Below are positions 32,826-44,666 of a stretch of DNA of 64,000 bases, piece by piece. The first letter of the stretch is position 1. Each line of letters opens with the position of its first letter. The notes beneath the pieces are model-generated. The model saw only the letters and a program-made list of their open reading frames with translations, did not search any database and had not been told where the DNA came from. The DNA is taken from contig WFMF01000005.1 of the NCBI GenBank assembly GCA_011033025.1, forward strand, positions 1,612,001 through 1,676,000. Reading direction: 5' to 3'. A program made the position numbers and the translations under genes. This stretch comes from Beroe forskalii. Lineage: Eukaryota > Ctenophora > Nuda > Beroida > Beroidae.

Positions 32826-33786
32826 CGGTAAGTTGAGGAAGTTGGACTGCCGATGTTGGGGGATGTGGGATGTATAGCTGTACTCTGTGATATCTGTCAG
32901 ACAAGCGCTAGACAAACCTTCAGAAGTGCAATCTGTATCAGATGGAATGTACTTTGTATACTCGCCTGTATCAGGATAACAACATAATAGCAAGTAGCAA
33001 CTCTAAACTGGGTTATATGGGTTTTGCAGCGCTACACATTCCACGGTCGAGTTCAAAGTAGAATCGAGCGGAGTTCGCAATTCTGGGCAGACTTCTAGTG
33101 GGTCTGCTCTGGGTCGGCTGGAGGAGCTGCCACAGATGCATGTCTGAGCAAACTCCAAGTGATCAATTGGATCCAACCACTGCAGTCACCAAAATTTCAC
33201 GGTGGATCTCAAAAATTCGTGGCAGGTTTGCAGAGCAGACTTTACTACTCTTATCAGGCTCCCAGCTGACTGAGAGAACACCGACAAATAAGTATAAACG
33301 GAAATAGAAGTGGAAATAGAGGGGGTACAAAGTGGAAATGGAAATGGATTTATTGAAGTTAGGAATAATTAAAAATAGAAATTGAATTTATTGAAATGAA
33401 AACAAGATTCATTGTCAATTCATTGATGTTCATAAATCATAATTAGAACAAAGTTTGCGCAGAATTTAATTGTTCATAAATCAACATATCATTTATTTGG
33501 TTGCACAGCTGTTGTCCATAGATCGATTGAGATACACAATAGAAACCATATGCACAAGTGTGTGTATTTGCGGGAATAACTCTTGCGAACGAGTTGCCCT
33601 GAAGCGGCGCCGAGTGAGCTGTGTATCAAAAAATTTTGATGCGTCAAAAAAGATTGATCCGTTGGATAGGCGTGAAAAGGGTTCCAATGACGGGGTTCCT
33701 AGTGACCTAGAAGGCCCAAAGGACCTTCTACATACCTAATAAGGGTGCTGCTTTAAGTTAAAGAGGAGCCCGACCTTTACCCTCCG

Positions 33787-33965
33787 ACATTTCAGTTTTT
33801 ACCACACGGCACTTTATCTTTCCATCCTGACCTATGCCTAACCTAACGAAAATTCTTGACCTTGAACGCAAAGTCCAAACCCTAACCATAACCTTCACCC
33901 ACATCCCAACCATTACCTAAAGTCGAAATATCATGTGGTAAAGTGTCGTGTGGTAAAATGTCCCC
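33787..33965. mobile_element. Foldback element, CACTTTA-family copy 1
   Basis: Left: CCGACATTTCAG and TACCACACGGCACTTTATC. Right: ATGTGGTAAAGTGTCGTGTG and GTAAAATGTCC, inverted. The interior is rich in CCTAACC and CCTAACCATAACC motifs. The element at 56799-56977 has the same end plan (GACATTTC, CACGACACTT) and a G-rich complement of the interior. Confidence 0.65.
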
Positions 33966-34445
33966 ATTTGAATTTTGAAATCCTATCCATTAATGAGTTC
34001 TTGCTCGTCTGCTTGACCATATCAAATCAAGGTTGAAATCGGGAAATCCACTTTTATTTGACTTTCCTGTCAATTTAACCACATATTTCCCGATTCAATT
34101 TGTAAAATATTTTATGCTCATGAATTTGCCACTCACGTGGGCATCTCCCGTGTTTCCCTATTTTGAAGATTGGTTTGGTTGATGAACTGCTGGTTTAAGG
34201 TTATTAACGTTTAATTATCGGGGGTCGCCCTTCCGAATATTTTCAGCGTCCAATATAACATTATGACATTTCCTATTCCTCAAACTGCCGATAACCATGT
34301 TCTACTCATGGATTTTAATCTTATGTCCCTATTTGTACATCTATTCCAAGATTTCTTGGTTGCTCCTTTATTGAGCGAGTTGGACAGCCAATTATTTTCC
34401 CTCCATTCCATTAAGGTTCATGAGCTTCTCATTCCTCTCCAAACA

Positions 34446-36739
34446 TCAGTGGTCGTCTATCTCGAGGAAGCAGGGCTCTGCCTCTACCGGACTAAGAAGG
34501 ACCCTCTGCACATGGTTCCAGCTGAGATAGAGAGTGGCTACCACCCTCTCCTGCCCCTCCTCCCTCCTCTCAAACGCTTCCCTGCCATGGTAGACCCTCC
34601 AGTTGTCTGTTACCACCACCTCCCCCGCCTCCAGCTTCCTCATGATCCACCTGGATCTGTCCTCCATCTTGGTCCGGTAGTAGAGGTACGCCTCCCACCA
34701 GGCTGCCCGGGTCTCCAAGTCCTGGAGCTGAGTGGAGAGGGCGGTATCAGCGGACCAGGGGTTGTCGTTCACTCGCTGGATGTCCCCGCCCATCATCGTT
34801 ATCAGTGGATGGTGGCTCCTGATGTACTTGTCGGTGCCAGGGGGCGTGAACCTGAGATGAAATTGTTAGGTTGTTCTGAACCAGCTAAGTAGGAGAGAGT
34901 ATATGTGGAAAATAAATTAATGTGCATTATGAGAAAATTCTCTTGACATTAAGGAAGTACTTAATCTTTCATCCTGCCCTCTAATTGGCTATTTGTAAAA
35001 ATGACGTACTGTCTCAGTGTCTCCGACGATCCGACTAAGTTTCTACAATTTCCGATTCAGTTTCTCCTCAACAATTACCTATTTTGCTACTGATTTTAGC
35101 GTCTCTTTCGCAGAGGCGACTCTTGCCTGCAACTGCACTACTGCACTGCATTTCTGTAGGATTTCTACGCACTACACTGATTCTAATAATTTGTGTACGT
35201 GATGGGATAACCAAGCGACAGTGCAATTAATCATCTCGATGGGTTCCTTCTCAGAGCCTTCAGTCTAATAAATTGTTATGTAACTAACAGCATAGTTGTA
35301 AAACTGATCCTCATTGATCTCCAGCACATGATTCCGCTCTATCAGCTTTAACAAGGTTTTTAAACATCATGTCCTTGTTACAGTTAATCAATCAGGCCAC
35401 CCTGATTAATTTCTTCCATGCCGTGGACCTTACACAGTTTCTCCCCTTACACACAATCATAAACTCCTTTGAGTCATTCCTCACTTCAATAAAAACCGAG
35501 CTGTTCTGCCGCAGTCGTTTTCTTTTATTATTTCACTTTAAAAATCATAAAGCGGGTGCTAAATACAATGTGAATTTCTGATAACCATCAAATGATGGTG
35601 TGTAATATCGGATTGGTTTTTGAGCTGTTAGGCCATCAATTTTCAAGTCGTTTAATAAAATCTAACATAGTTGTTCATCAGAAAGGTCTTCTGAACCTAG
35701 TAAGCTTACAAAAAACACTTCTTTCTTCTACCTGTGGTAGATGGGCACCTCACACAGCATCTCAAAGTAGTCAGGTCTCTCTTCTCGTAGTTCTGTCACT
35801 GCTGAGTAGCTGTCCACCCAGAAACTCTCACCTCCCTCAACCGTGTTCTCCACACTTTGGAAGAATTGCACATGTGGGTTCTGAAATGTGAGAACCAGTG
35901 AGGTTACCAGAAGTTTTGAGCTGGGGTTTGCTAAATCAGAACGACAAAGTAGAATGATGCATTCACATTTCATAAAAATTAATCTGACTACTGATGGCGT
36001 TGGAGGATACTTCATGATATAAAAATTTTACCTGGTAGTAGTAGTTGAGGTCTGTGTGTCCAGCTAAGCTTCCATTGGCGTACCCCACGTTGATAGGGTT
36101 GGGTTTGTACCTCACCACATCACATTTCCCAAACAAGGTCTCATTCACCGGGCCGCACCTCAGATCCTTATCAATAACGTCCACCAGGGCCCTCCCCTGT
36201 GGCACCCCTCTCAGAAACGCGATGCCGTGCTTCATGTAATGAGCAAAGAATTCCCTGATACCTGCCACGCTGCTGATGACAGCCTCGTACTCAAAGAACT
36301 TGTAGTTCTCCTCTGATGGTCCCTTCCAGAACTCCTGAGTCTTGTTCTGTCTCATGGATAGTTCCAGGTACTTGTCTATAAGTCCTGGGACGGGTTGGGG
36401 TCCGTTATCCCCTCTCACCGTCCTTGAAATGAGCCCCTTGTGCCCGTCACTCCACGCCAACCTCAGGTAATGCTCTGAAACCTCTCCTATTTCCGTGATG
36501 GTAACTCCTGGAAATAAGTTGCCTCCGGTGTCAGGCAGCTTGGCTTTCTGCTGACTGGTCGCCCCAAAGCACTCCCTACACCTACACATGTTCCTGGTTT
36601 CCACATGGAGGAGTTGTCTTGAACAGTCCTGTAGGCCGTAGTCTGTGATCTTTATGTCGCTCAGAGATCTCGTGAAGGATGATGCGATCCCTGATAGGAG
36701 GGCGGTCCTCAGGGTCGAGGAAACTTTCAATAACTGCAT
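34446..36739 (-). CDS. BBOX1: Gamma-butyrobetaine / trimethyllysine dioxygenase family, complete, 3 exons
   Basis: Fe(II)/2-oxoglutarate dioxygenase of carnitine synthesis, hydroxylating gamma-butyrobetaine or trimethyllysine. Exons are 36739-36032, 35880-35732 and 34851-34446, giving 420 residues, close to the family's usual length. The N terminus (MQLLKVSSTLRTALLSGIAS) is basic, hydroxylated and acid-free like a mitochondrial presequence. The N-terminal domain has the zinc-type MCRCRECF followed by WSDGHKG. The jelly-roll core has HTDLNYYY (first iron His and Asp) and the distal NWRVYHGREAF (second iron His), with the expected Arg for 2-oxoglutarate nearby. Start ATG at 36739 gives the presequence. 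Phases are 0 and 2. Downstream AATAAA (minus strand) lies near 34053. BBOX1 and TMLHE are hard to separate by eye, so the symbol is provisional. Confidence 0.9.
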
Positions 36740-39700
36740 CTTGGGGATGAGCTAGAGTGCAAGGTGTGATTAAATTAATCAGAAGTAGTTGTAGTCTATT
36801 AGGGAAGGAGGAATATTAGCTGTCGCGTGGTTGTAACGTCGCAGTTTTTAAGCCACAGACTGTTCGACAGAAAAGTAGGAAAAGCAAATTTTCTGTTTTC
36901 TTGAAACAAGAAAATCAATAAGTTTCGTTTAACCAATTATGCGCTATATAAAAAATCACCAACATAACTGGTAAGTTGAGATGAAATTCAATTTGATATC
37001 TTAGGTTTAAAACCACTTTTATCTTCTCGGATGACATTTTGACTCCTCTGAGCTGTTTCACGAAATAATTGACAATGATAACGACCGTTGGCGTCGGTAT
37101 TATGATTCCAGCATTTCTGTGCAACAATTTATTTTTAAGTCATATGACGCTGCAGGTCTTACCACCAATTATTAAAAAGAGAAATAAATTTTTCACGTAC
37201 AGTATTTCATAAAATGAAGAAAATAATACCATCTTTGGGTCGTCAAGGTACTTTTTATGGGGCGGACCCTCAAATTCTCTAAGTACCAATCCCCAAAGGG
37301 TGCAGTGTCTATGGAAAATTTTGAAAAGTACGCAAAAAAGGGTGAGCGAAAAAAGAGGGATTTTTTGACCCGATTTCAGAAAAGTATAACCGATATGTTG
37401 CAATGAAGGTGTGTTTTGACCCCATCAATCTCTTAGTTCCTCTTTCTTGTTGCTGCATGTATTTACAATTTGGCACTTTTCGTGACGTCCCTCGATGTTT
37501 AAACGCCGTGCAAATTGACGGCATTTAAATTAACTAAAGTGCCCCAAAGAATGCCCCTTGATTTCAATGAACCAATCTGCTCAAATTCCCGTGACTTCAA
37601 TTAGTTGCAATTTAAATTCGAGGTCCCTATATAAACGAATGCTGTATAATATAAACACTGGAATTTAAAATTGCCTCAAAGCACTACAGTTGCTTGTAAT
37701 GAGTTGTTCCAACTTCTATATTTTGCTGACACGTTGACATTTCCTTGACACACTTCCAAGCTTGTACCCTGTAAAGTTTAAATCGTGGGAGTGGATGATT
37801 AGCGGTAGAGTTGACGATACCATCAGGCTTTGAAACATTCCATTGTTAACGCAGTGCTGTCTATGCTTTGTCAATCCTCAGTCATAATTGGACATACTGT
37901 CATAGGGAGGTCTCTGTGAAGTATTTAACGGCAAAAGCTGGCAATTCAGTCGATTTATTGTTCAGTTAATTTGTTACACAACTGCACTTTCAGTCACATG
38001 TCTTAGAACTTCTCGTTTGGTATTTCTATCCGGATTTGCACCGAACATCCCTTAATAAAGGATGATTCCTTGAGGGATGGAGGGTCTTGTCATCTGAGCT
38101 CATATTATGGCAGTGCGCATCTATGTGCTAAGGGAAGACCGAAGAATGGGCACTTGTTACCTGCCACTCCCAATCTCACAGATTGGTACAGTGGTAGGTC
38201 ACAAGTGTTTCCTCCTTGCCTGAACAATAAGATGCGCTCTTCCATATGGCAGGCTCATGTATCTCGAGACTCGATTGTTACATTTCCGAATTGGAAATAA
38301 TTCGGGATCCAGCCTCTTTCATTGGACTTATCCATCTCTATTGCTACTCTTCCAGACTTTGAGGCTTATTGCTGTACCGGTGACATTTCACATTGTCCGT
38401 ATTGCCGCTGTCAACCAAATTAGGAAATTTCTGCAATTTCGTGACATGGAATATAAATGTGCTAGCTACAATTAACCCGGAGGACAATATTTCTTTGTCT
38501 CATCACGTTTGCAGACTACTACAAATGTGCAATATTCTTCGTTTTTCATGAAAGTCTTAATAACCTTTGAACTAATGAACGGTTTTAAGACTTTGTGCCG
38601 ATTGCCGAAGTCCTGAAAGCACTTCATTCCTTATAGGCGAGTCCATTTCATTGATCAACGAATCCCTCTGTTAAATTCGCCACAGGAAACAACAGTATTT
38701 CTTGGAAACGAGGAAGCATCAATGCCCAGATCAATATCATAATTAATTGGTCGCCCCCGAAAGTGAATTTGGTCTCCCTATTTTGTCGTTTAATTAAGAA
38801 ATTTTGTTAATATGATGTCAAATTAAAATCGAAAGTTCATGGCAAAATCAAGACTGAAACCTAGCATCAAACGCACACAAATCCTATTCACTAGGTATAA
38901 TTTATGTTCAATCATGTCAGTACCTATAGTACCTACTCAGTACTCGACATTGAAAAATCAACACAATCAGCGAAACGGATCAATGAATATCTCCTGAATT
39001 CCCGTCTGAACGTGAAAGCGTCTCTAGGTGGACATTTATTTCATCATTCAGCTCGGTTCAGCTATGTAAAATTATATCTGCTTGGCTCAAAAGTCTCGAA
39101 GTAACGTATCGGATTACTCATCTTGATATAAACAATCATACTCTCCTCCTCACTGCGTTGAGGCTCCAAATCTAATTTGATTAGGGTCCAAATCGAATGA
39201 AACCAAGAATATTATTCAAACTAAATTACGACCAACGTTGAAGTAACATTTTCGTTCGTTTGGGGGTCAGATTCATGAAACCTGCGAACGCGTTCGTCTT
39301 GAGCTCGCTATTAATAAGATTACGACAAAAGAACAGATTATCACCTAGCACAAGCTGCACATTAAACAATAGATGATTCCGATATAGAGTAGTATCAAAT
39401 GGTAGGTACTGGCTTTCTAGGTATTATAAAATTGATTGAATGAATAAAATGATGCATTGTTGTTAATGGAGTTAAAGAACTAATTGATAAAACAGTAAAT
39501 TTTTTGATTAATCCACTCAAATTTGGTCGCCCCCATATGAACCTTCGTTCGCCATGATATTGATTAGGGGATCCATGTGTCCTACTCTGAACCATTTCCA
39601 CGGAAGCTGGGGGCAGGGTTTCTCCTGACAGAGCGTGCCTTCAAAATCTTATACAGCATTTAAATCACTTCATATAATTCATGAAATACCTTGCAGCGGA

Positions 39701-40310
39701 TGCTACCCCCGAGTGAGGGACTTAAGTGCCCGTCATATGGATGACAGCTGATACACAACTACTGCGTGGGTGCTCGTTGCGATAACTATGAACTTTGTTA
39801 TATTGCGAGCAGTTGCTTTTCTCAAACTGATAGTGTACGTCAACTTCGGGTTTTGGGGACCAGACATTATCGATATACTAATCATGGGCATAAGTTTTGG
39901 GCATAAGTTATGGCTATGTGTTTCATTTCAAGACGCTTCGTTTTTCTAACTCCTCTCTTTCACTGTGTAGAAACTGTGTAGAAACACCAAACTTGTATCT
40001 GGAATATGCTTACGGGGGCAGAACTTTCAAGATTTTATCAAGCCCCATGTATGGTTATATAATAGGAACGTGCATTATATTGACATATTGTGGTTCAGGA
40101 AATGCCATCTTGTTCGTGTAGGAAATTGATTGAACCATGTCCCAACTTCCCTGAAATCCTGGCATATGGAGTATCACCAATAGAATTATCCAATATCCAA
40201 TATAATTCCCATTCCCCTTTATAATGAGACATCACGTCGTAGGTTGGAATAATACAAATGCATCGTCTTATTGGTGTAGTAATACGTTGAGTTATAATGT
40301 CGTCTGTCAA

Positions 40311-40450
40311 GCCCAGAAGGGTGCGCCATTATTACGAACCGTATTACGTACCAATACTGCAACCACTATAAGCGATGAACATATGTTGATAAGATTTGTT
40401 TCGAAAACCACTCGTTATAAACAGTTACGCTACAAAATATATCCCAATAT
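40311..40450. repeat. Direct repeat, copy 1 (~140 bp)
   Basis: CCGTATTACGTACCAATACT, GCAACCACTATAAG and AAAACCACTCGTT match 41472-41612 in the same orientation, with roughly 85 percent identity. The copies are 1.16 kb apart. No coding or LTR signature was recognised. Confidence 0.75.
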
Positions 40451-41471
40451 GAAGCTGTATTTGTGTCTTAGTCACGCCAGATTTTTCCGAATTTTCCATG
40501 TTTTTCGAGCAAAAAAGCGGAGAATAACAGCCCAGTTCACCTATCATGCACCATCCCCGGTTAAGCACGAGTTTTGGATATTTCGATTGTCATCTAGCTC
40601 AAAATTTTCTCTCGGATGGTCAATGGACGTTTCTGCTCGTTTTGCTTGATTTATTGATACTGGACATATAAATTTAGCAGGTGTAGAGACGACCCGACTA
40701 TCGGCATTCTCAAATTAGTGTAGCTTCAAAAATTCCTACATGGCACATTAACATTTGTTGCAACGGAAATCCATGCCCACCCGATTATTTAGCAGCCCTA
40801 CCCCAGTACTCTTATTTTGACCCCCTGTACTACAGAGTATACACGATTTAACTCTGTTTCCACCGCCCAAGTTTGTAATATTTCACGTGGTTTTAAATAA
40901 CCAATCGGAATAAATGGATATTTTCGATTTGATACAATAAATGGAGTTACACATTGGTGGTCGAAATAATTACTATTTGAATGGTGTCCATTGCAGGTGT
41001 TCTAAGTCTCTTAAAGCTGCCGAGACTCGCAGGTTCTGTGTTTGTTCCCATGTAAGTTAAGCCTACTGCGCCTTGTGTCGAATAGTATTGCAGTGAATCA
41101 TCGGCAGCTGAAAAATCATGTTTCTGAAGAATTATGATCCATTATAACGCATTATTAATGGAGCATAACTCACGGCTTCAGTAGAGATTATTGCATTTTG
41201 CTCTTTCGTTTAGAGAGGGTGGGCCTTGGGCCGAAAATCAATTTTTAAATCTATTTTCTCCCTACACAGTTTTTAGGCGGGCCTCTTAAATTTGGCAGTT
41301 TCCCAAGAGCATGAGACTTTAAATAAGTCTCAATTTTTCATCGAGTCGGTGAAAAGCTCTGTCCCTCATATCTCGCAAGAGTGATGGGGATTGATGAACA
41401 TTATAATTATATAGCTACGAAACAATTAGTGTAGTAATAATGAGTAATAAAGTCGTGTAATAATGTTGATC

Positions 41472-41612
41472 CTCCAGGGGGCGAGCCATTATTAAGAGCC
41501 GTATTACGTACTAATACTGCAACCACTATAAGGGACGAGCATATTTTGATAAGATTTGTTCCGAAAACCACTCGTTTTTAGCAGTTTCGCTACTAAGCTT
41601 ATCCAAATATGT
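41472..41612. repeat. Direct repeat, copy 2 (~140 bp)
   Basis: This is the second copy of the 40311-40450 sequence. It carries GAGCCATTATTAAGAGCCG, the shared TACTGCAACCACTATAAG core and AAAACCACTCG. Confidence 0.75.
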
Positions 41613-41781
41613 ACGTCCTTGATAGCAGTTGCAGTATTATTCTTGAAAATCATACTTTTGCTTCAGATTGATGGTTTCCGAATAAATTTGTCCCTGTGGT
41701 GCAGGTGTGTAGATCGTATTATGATAAATTGACACGTTCACCAGGTAGTTCACAGACCACATTATCCGAAACCTCGTGTAC

Positions 41782-41845
41782 AAAAATAGGCGGCTTAATA
41801 CGTCAGACATTGAACTTGCCACTTTGAGCTATAAAAGTGACGTCA
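41782..41845. mobile_element. Diverged CRE-foldback MITE copy
   Basis: AAAATAGGCGGCTTAATACG and CTTTGAGCTATAAAAGTGACGTCA match the family's left arm and interior. The right arm is lost. Confidence 0.5.
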
Positions 41846-41940
41846 GCGCAGCTGCCAATTAATTATACCGATTATATCCTAAGATAGTATCTATCTTGTC
41901 TGCCATGTCACGTATGGGCATCCTCGGCCAGCACGTAATA

Positions 41941-42664
41941 GTGAACAGTGTCACGCTTATGTTACAGTGTTACACTAATCAGTGAACAGTGTCACGCTCA
42001 TGTTAGTTACAGTGTCATGCTCATCAGTGAATGGTGTCACGCTCATGTTAGTTACAGTGTCACGCTCATCAGTGAATGATGTCACGCTCATGTTAGTTAC
42101 AGTGTCACGCTCATCAGTGAATGGTGTCACGCTCATGTTAGTTACAGTGTTACGCTCATCAGTGATTGATGTCACGCTCATGTTAGTTACAGTGTCACGC
42201 TCATCAGTGAACGGTGTCACGCTCATGTTAGTAACAGTGTCACGCTCATCAGTGAATGGTGTCACGCTCATGTTAGTTACAGTGTCAAGCTCATCAGTGA
42301 TTGGTGTCACGCTCATGTTAGTAACAGTGTCACGCTCATCAGTGAATGATGTCACGCTTATGTTAGTTACAGTGTCACCAGTCACGGTCATCAGTGAATG
42401 GTGTCACGCTCATGTTAGTTACAGTGTCAAGCTCATCAGTGAATGGTGTCACGCTCATGTTAGTTACAGTGTCACGCTCATCAGTGAACGGTGTCACGCT
42501 CATGTTAGTAACAGTGTCACGCTCATCAGTGAATGGTGTCACGCTCATGTTAGTAACAGTGTCACGCTCATCAGTGAATGGTGTCACGCTCATGTTAGTT
42601 ACAGTGTCACGCTCATCAGTGAATGGTGTCACGCTCATGTTAGTTACAGTGTCACGCTCATCAG
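41941..42664. repeat. 45-bp minisatellite, ~16 units, open on both strands
   Basis: The unit GTGTCACGCTCATGTTAGTT-ACA is joined to GTGTCACGCTCATCAGTGA-ATG. The two halves share GTGTCACGCTCAT, so the 45-mer is itself a dimer of about 22 bp. Because 45 is a multiple of three, both strands stay open (15-residue units NGVTLMLVTVSRSSV and TDERDTVTNMSVTPF). Units vary at few sites. A 12-bp insertion breaks the phase near 42378. No start, splice or promoter context supports translation. Confidence 0.9.
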
Positions 42665-44666
42665 GGATGAATTTGTTACAATGGTTGCTAGGCCACTTAG
42701 TTTGTTTCACGGTATTTTGGGTACTATCAATTTAGTAACAGTAAGCAACGCGCATGATTCCTGTCACATGATATTGTGTTTCGCGCCATCTTGCTCTCGA
42801 CCAGCCTCATGAATTTAAGTCAAATTCTGAGTGTAATCCCGTGGATGCCACATTTATTTGCAGTATAGTAGGAGGCAATGCTCCCCTGCTTGTCTTTACG
42901 TTTCGCGAAATTAAGCTGCCGCCTTTGTAGTTATGACTATGACAACGTCCTCTGCTTTATCACGTTCGAATAATAGCAGTCGACAGTTCAGCCACATTTC
43001 GGATTTAACCTTAAAAGCTAAAACTGCTTCAATGGGCTCATTAAAACCCTGAGTAAAGCAGTTTCCGAGCTTTCAAGTGATAAAATGCCTGTGAAGGGAA
43101 GACTCATTTAGCCGTGACTTTCTTGTCACGTGTAATTTCGCCTCGGTATGAACTCCCGAACGTTCGTAAACTCACATTTGAAAATGATTACTTTCACATA
43201 TTGTAATGATGCTGTTCTACCTAAGTTAAGTTGAAGTTTATCAATTTCACAAGTTCTATAAGTACCTTTAGTAAGTGTAAGTTTAGTTTTATGTTGCTCC
43301 CAAGAGTCCGTCAACCTCTTTACACCTTGTATTGATGATAATTTCTATATGTAACGGTGAAATTCTCATCTAATAACATCGCCCGTTGACTGGCTACCCG
43401 ACCTGTGGGGGGTGGAGTGTGTTGCAGTCCTCCAGTGCCAACTACCACCATTTTAAGACATTTTAATGGTGTTCTGTAAATAATTGTTTCTAGTCACTGT
43501 TAAAATAGTAAAATTTCTTGTTGGAGAATCTTATTCAAGAGATAGCATGATAATGGGTAGTGCTAGCAACAATATGTTACAATTTAAACAATTGGATTTG
43601 AGTCCGCTTTTTATTTTAAGAGTTTAAGGTGCATAATGTACCTGATCTCTGGGCCATTATCCAGTTTATTATTAACTTGTAAATAGTATAAACCCCATCG
43701 ATTAATAAAGCCTTCGGTTTGAACTTTTTTATAAACTTAATGGCGAAAATAAAACACTTATCGCGTTCGCGTTTTATTTTCCATTGAATTGTGATTCAAT
43801 CATCATTTAATGCTCTCCGTGGTCGTTGTACTTAGAGTCTCATAAAATATTCGTGTTCCAGTTTTAATGCTTATTTAATATTCTCATACTTTCAGTCTTA
43901 GCACGTTAAATGCCATAAAGTATTTTTGTTCCGGTTTTAATGCGAATATATTTCATTTAAATCCGCTTGAATTCATAAACTGTTAAGCTGTTAGTACATG
44001 CAATATCAAGAAAATGTGATTTTTAATACTCTAAATAGTACTTATTAATCTAAAATGTTAAAATATGCTCTGGCTTAATACGAAGTTAACATCATCGGTA
44101 GCTACAGGTTGAATTTCCGCGCCACTGTCTATAAAATTAAAAAATGAAAGATCCCCCTCAATCCATCTGAGATGAGGTTGAACGTAATATCTGAAATAAG
44201 AATTTGTGCTTTAGCATAGGAGACTCGCCCCGAGATCCTCTCATGATTGACACAAGCTTACTCGTCAGTATGAGAGTTTGGTTCGCATCACATCAAGGGT
44301 GAAATTCTGATTTGTTCATGAACAGATTCTATTTGTATCGCTTACCCTAAAATGCTCACAAATCGACTATCGGACGGAAATTGGATTTTAGTTTAGGCCT
44401 TCCGAGAAGGCTGCAATGGCCATGTTTCTTTACAACTTGCAATGTCTCCATGAACATAGGCCTTATTAAAATTCTCACAACCCAAATATGATTGTAAGCA
44501 GATAAGCTTATTAGAGTATAAGGATGAAAACAATGTCAATGTTTTGGGCACGAGTAGTTGCTAAGGCTACCCTGTTCAGGCACGATGCGAAAAAAGCTGA
44601 TATTAAATTAGTTTTTAATTTTTTATACCATTCAACAACTTGAAACTATCACTTTTAACAGGTACG

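Larger units (their letters stand above)
24945..34445. other. Gene-poor repeat zone upstream of NUP153 exons
   Basis: No convincing exon seen. Contents in order: AT-rich spacer; eight CACGTG motifs at 26029-26192; satellite at 26640-27660 and 28590-28740; a related degenerate CCCCAAGCACAGAATGG repeat at 28860-29030; a small uncertain frame at 27663-27962; a hairpin repeat at 30753-30980; a CATACACACGCCGACACAAA repeat at about 31000-31140; foldbacks at 31610-31713 and 33787-33965; and a CRE-foldback relic at 32780. Missing NUP153 5' exons could be hidden here. Confidence 0.5.
36740..44666. other. Long spacer without recognised gene
   Basis: No exon with family likeness. It includes the presumed promoter side of the dioxygenase (just above 36739), a duplicated sequence at 40311-40450 and 41472-41612, a CRE-foldback relic at 41782-41845, and the 45-bp minisatellite at 41941-42664. 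The frame of 141 codons at 40224-40649 overlaps the duplicated sequence and looks non-coding. The end, toward 44666, would hold the GPCR promoter and 5' UTR intron. Confidence 0.5.

Noticed and set aside
40224..40649. 141-codon plus-strand frame
   Set aside because: It overlaps a dispersed direct repeat, has no recognisable motif, and the second repeat copy does not keep the frame.
41982..42812. Long open frames (276 and 138 codons) on both strands
   Set aside because: They are explained by a 45-bp repeat unit without stops in several frames; no start context, splice signals or domain.
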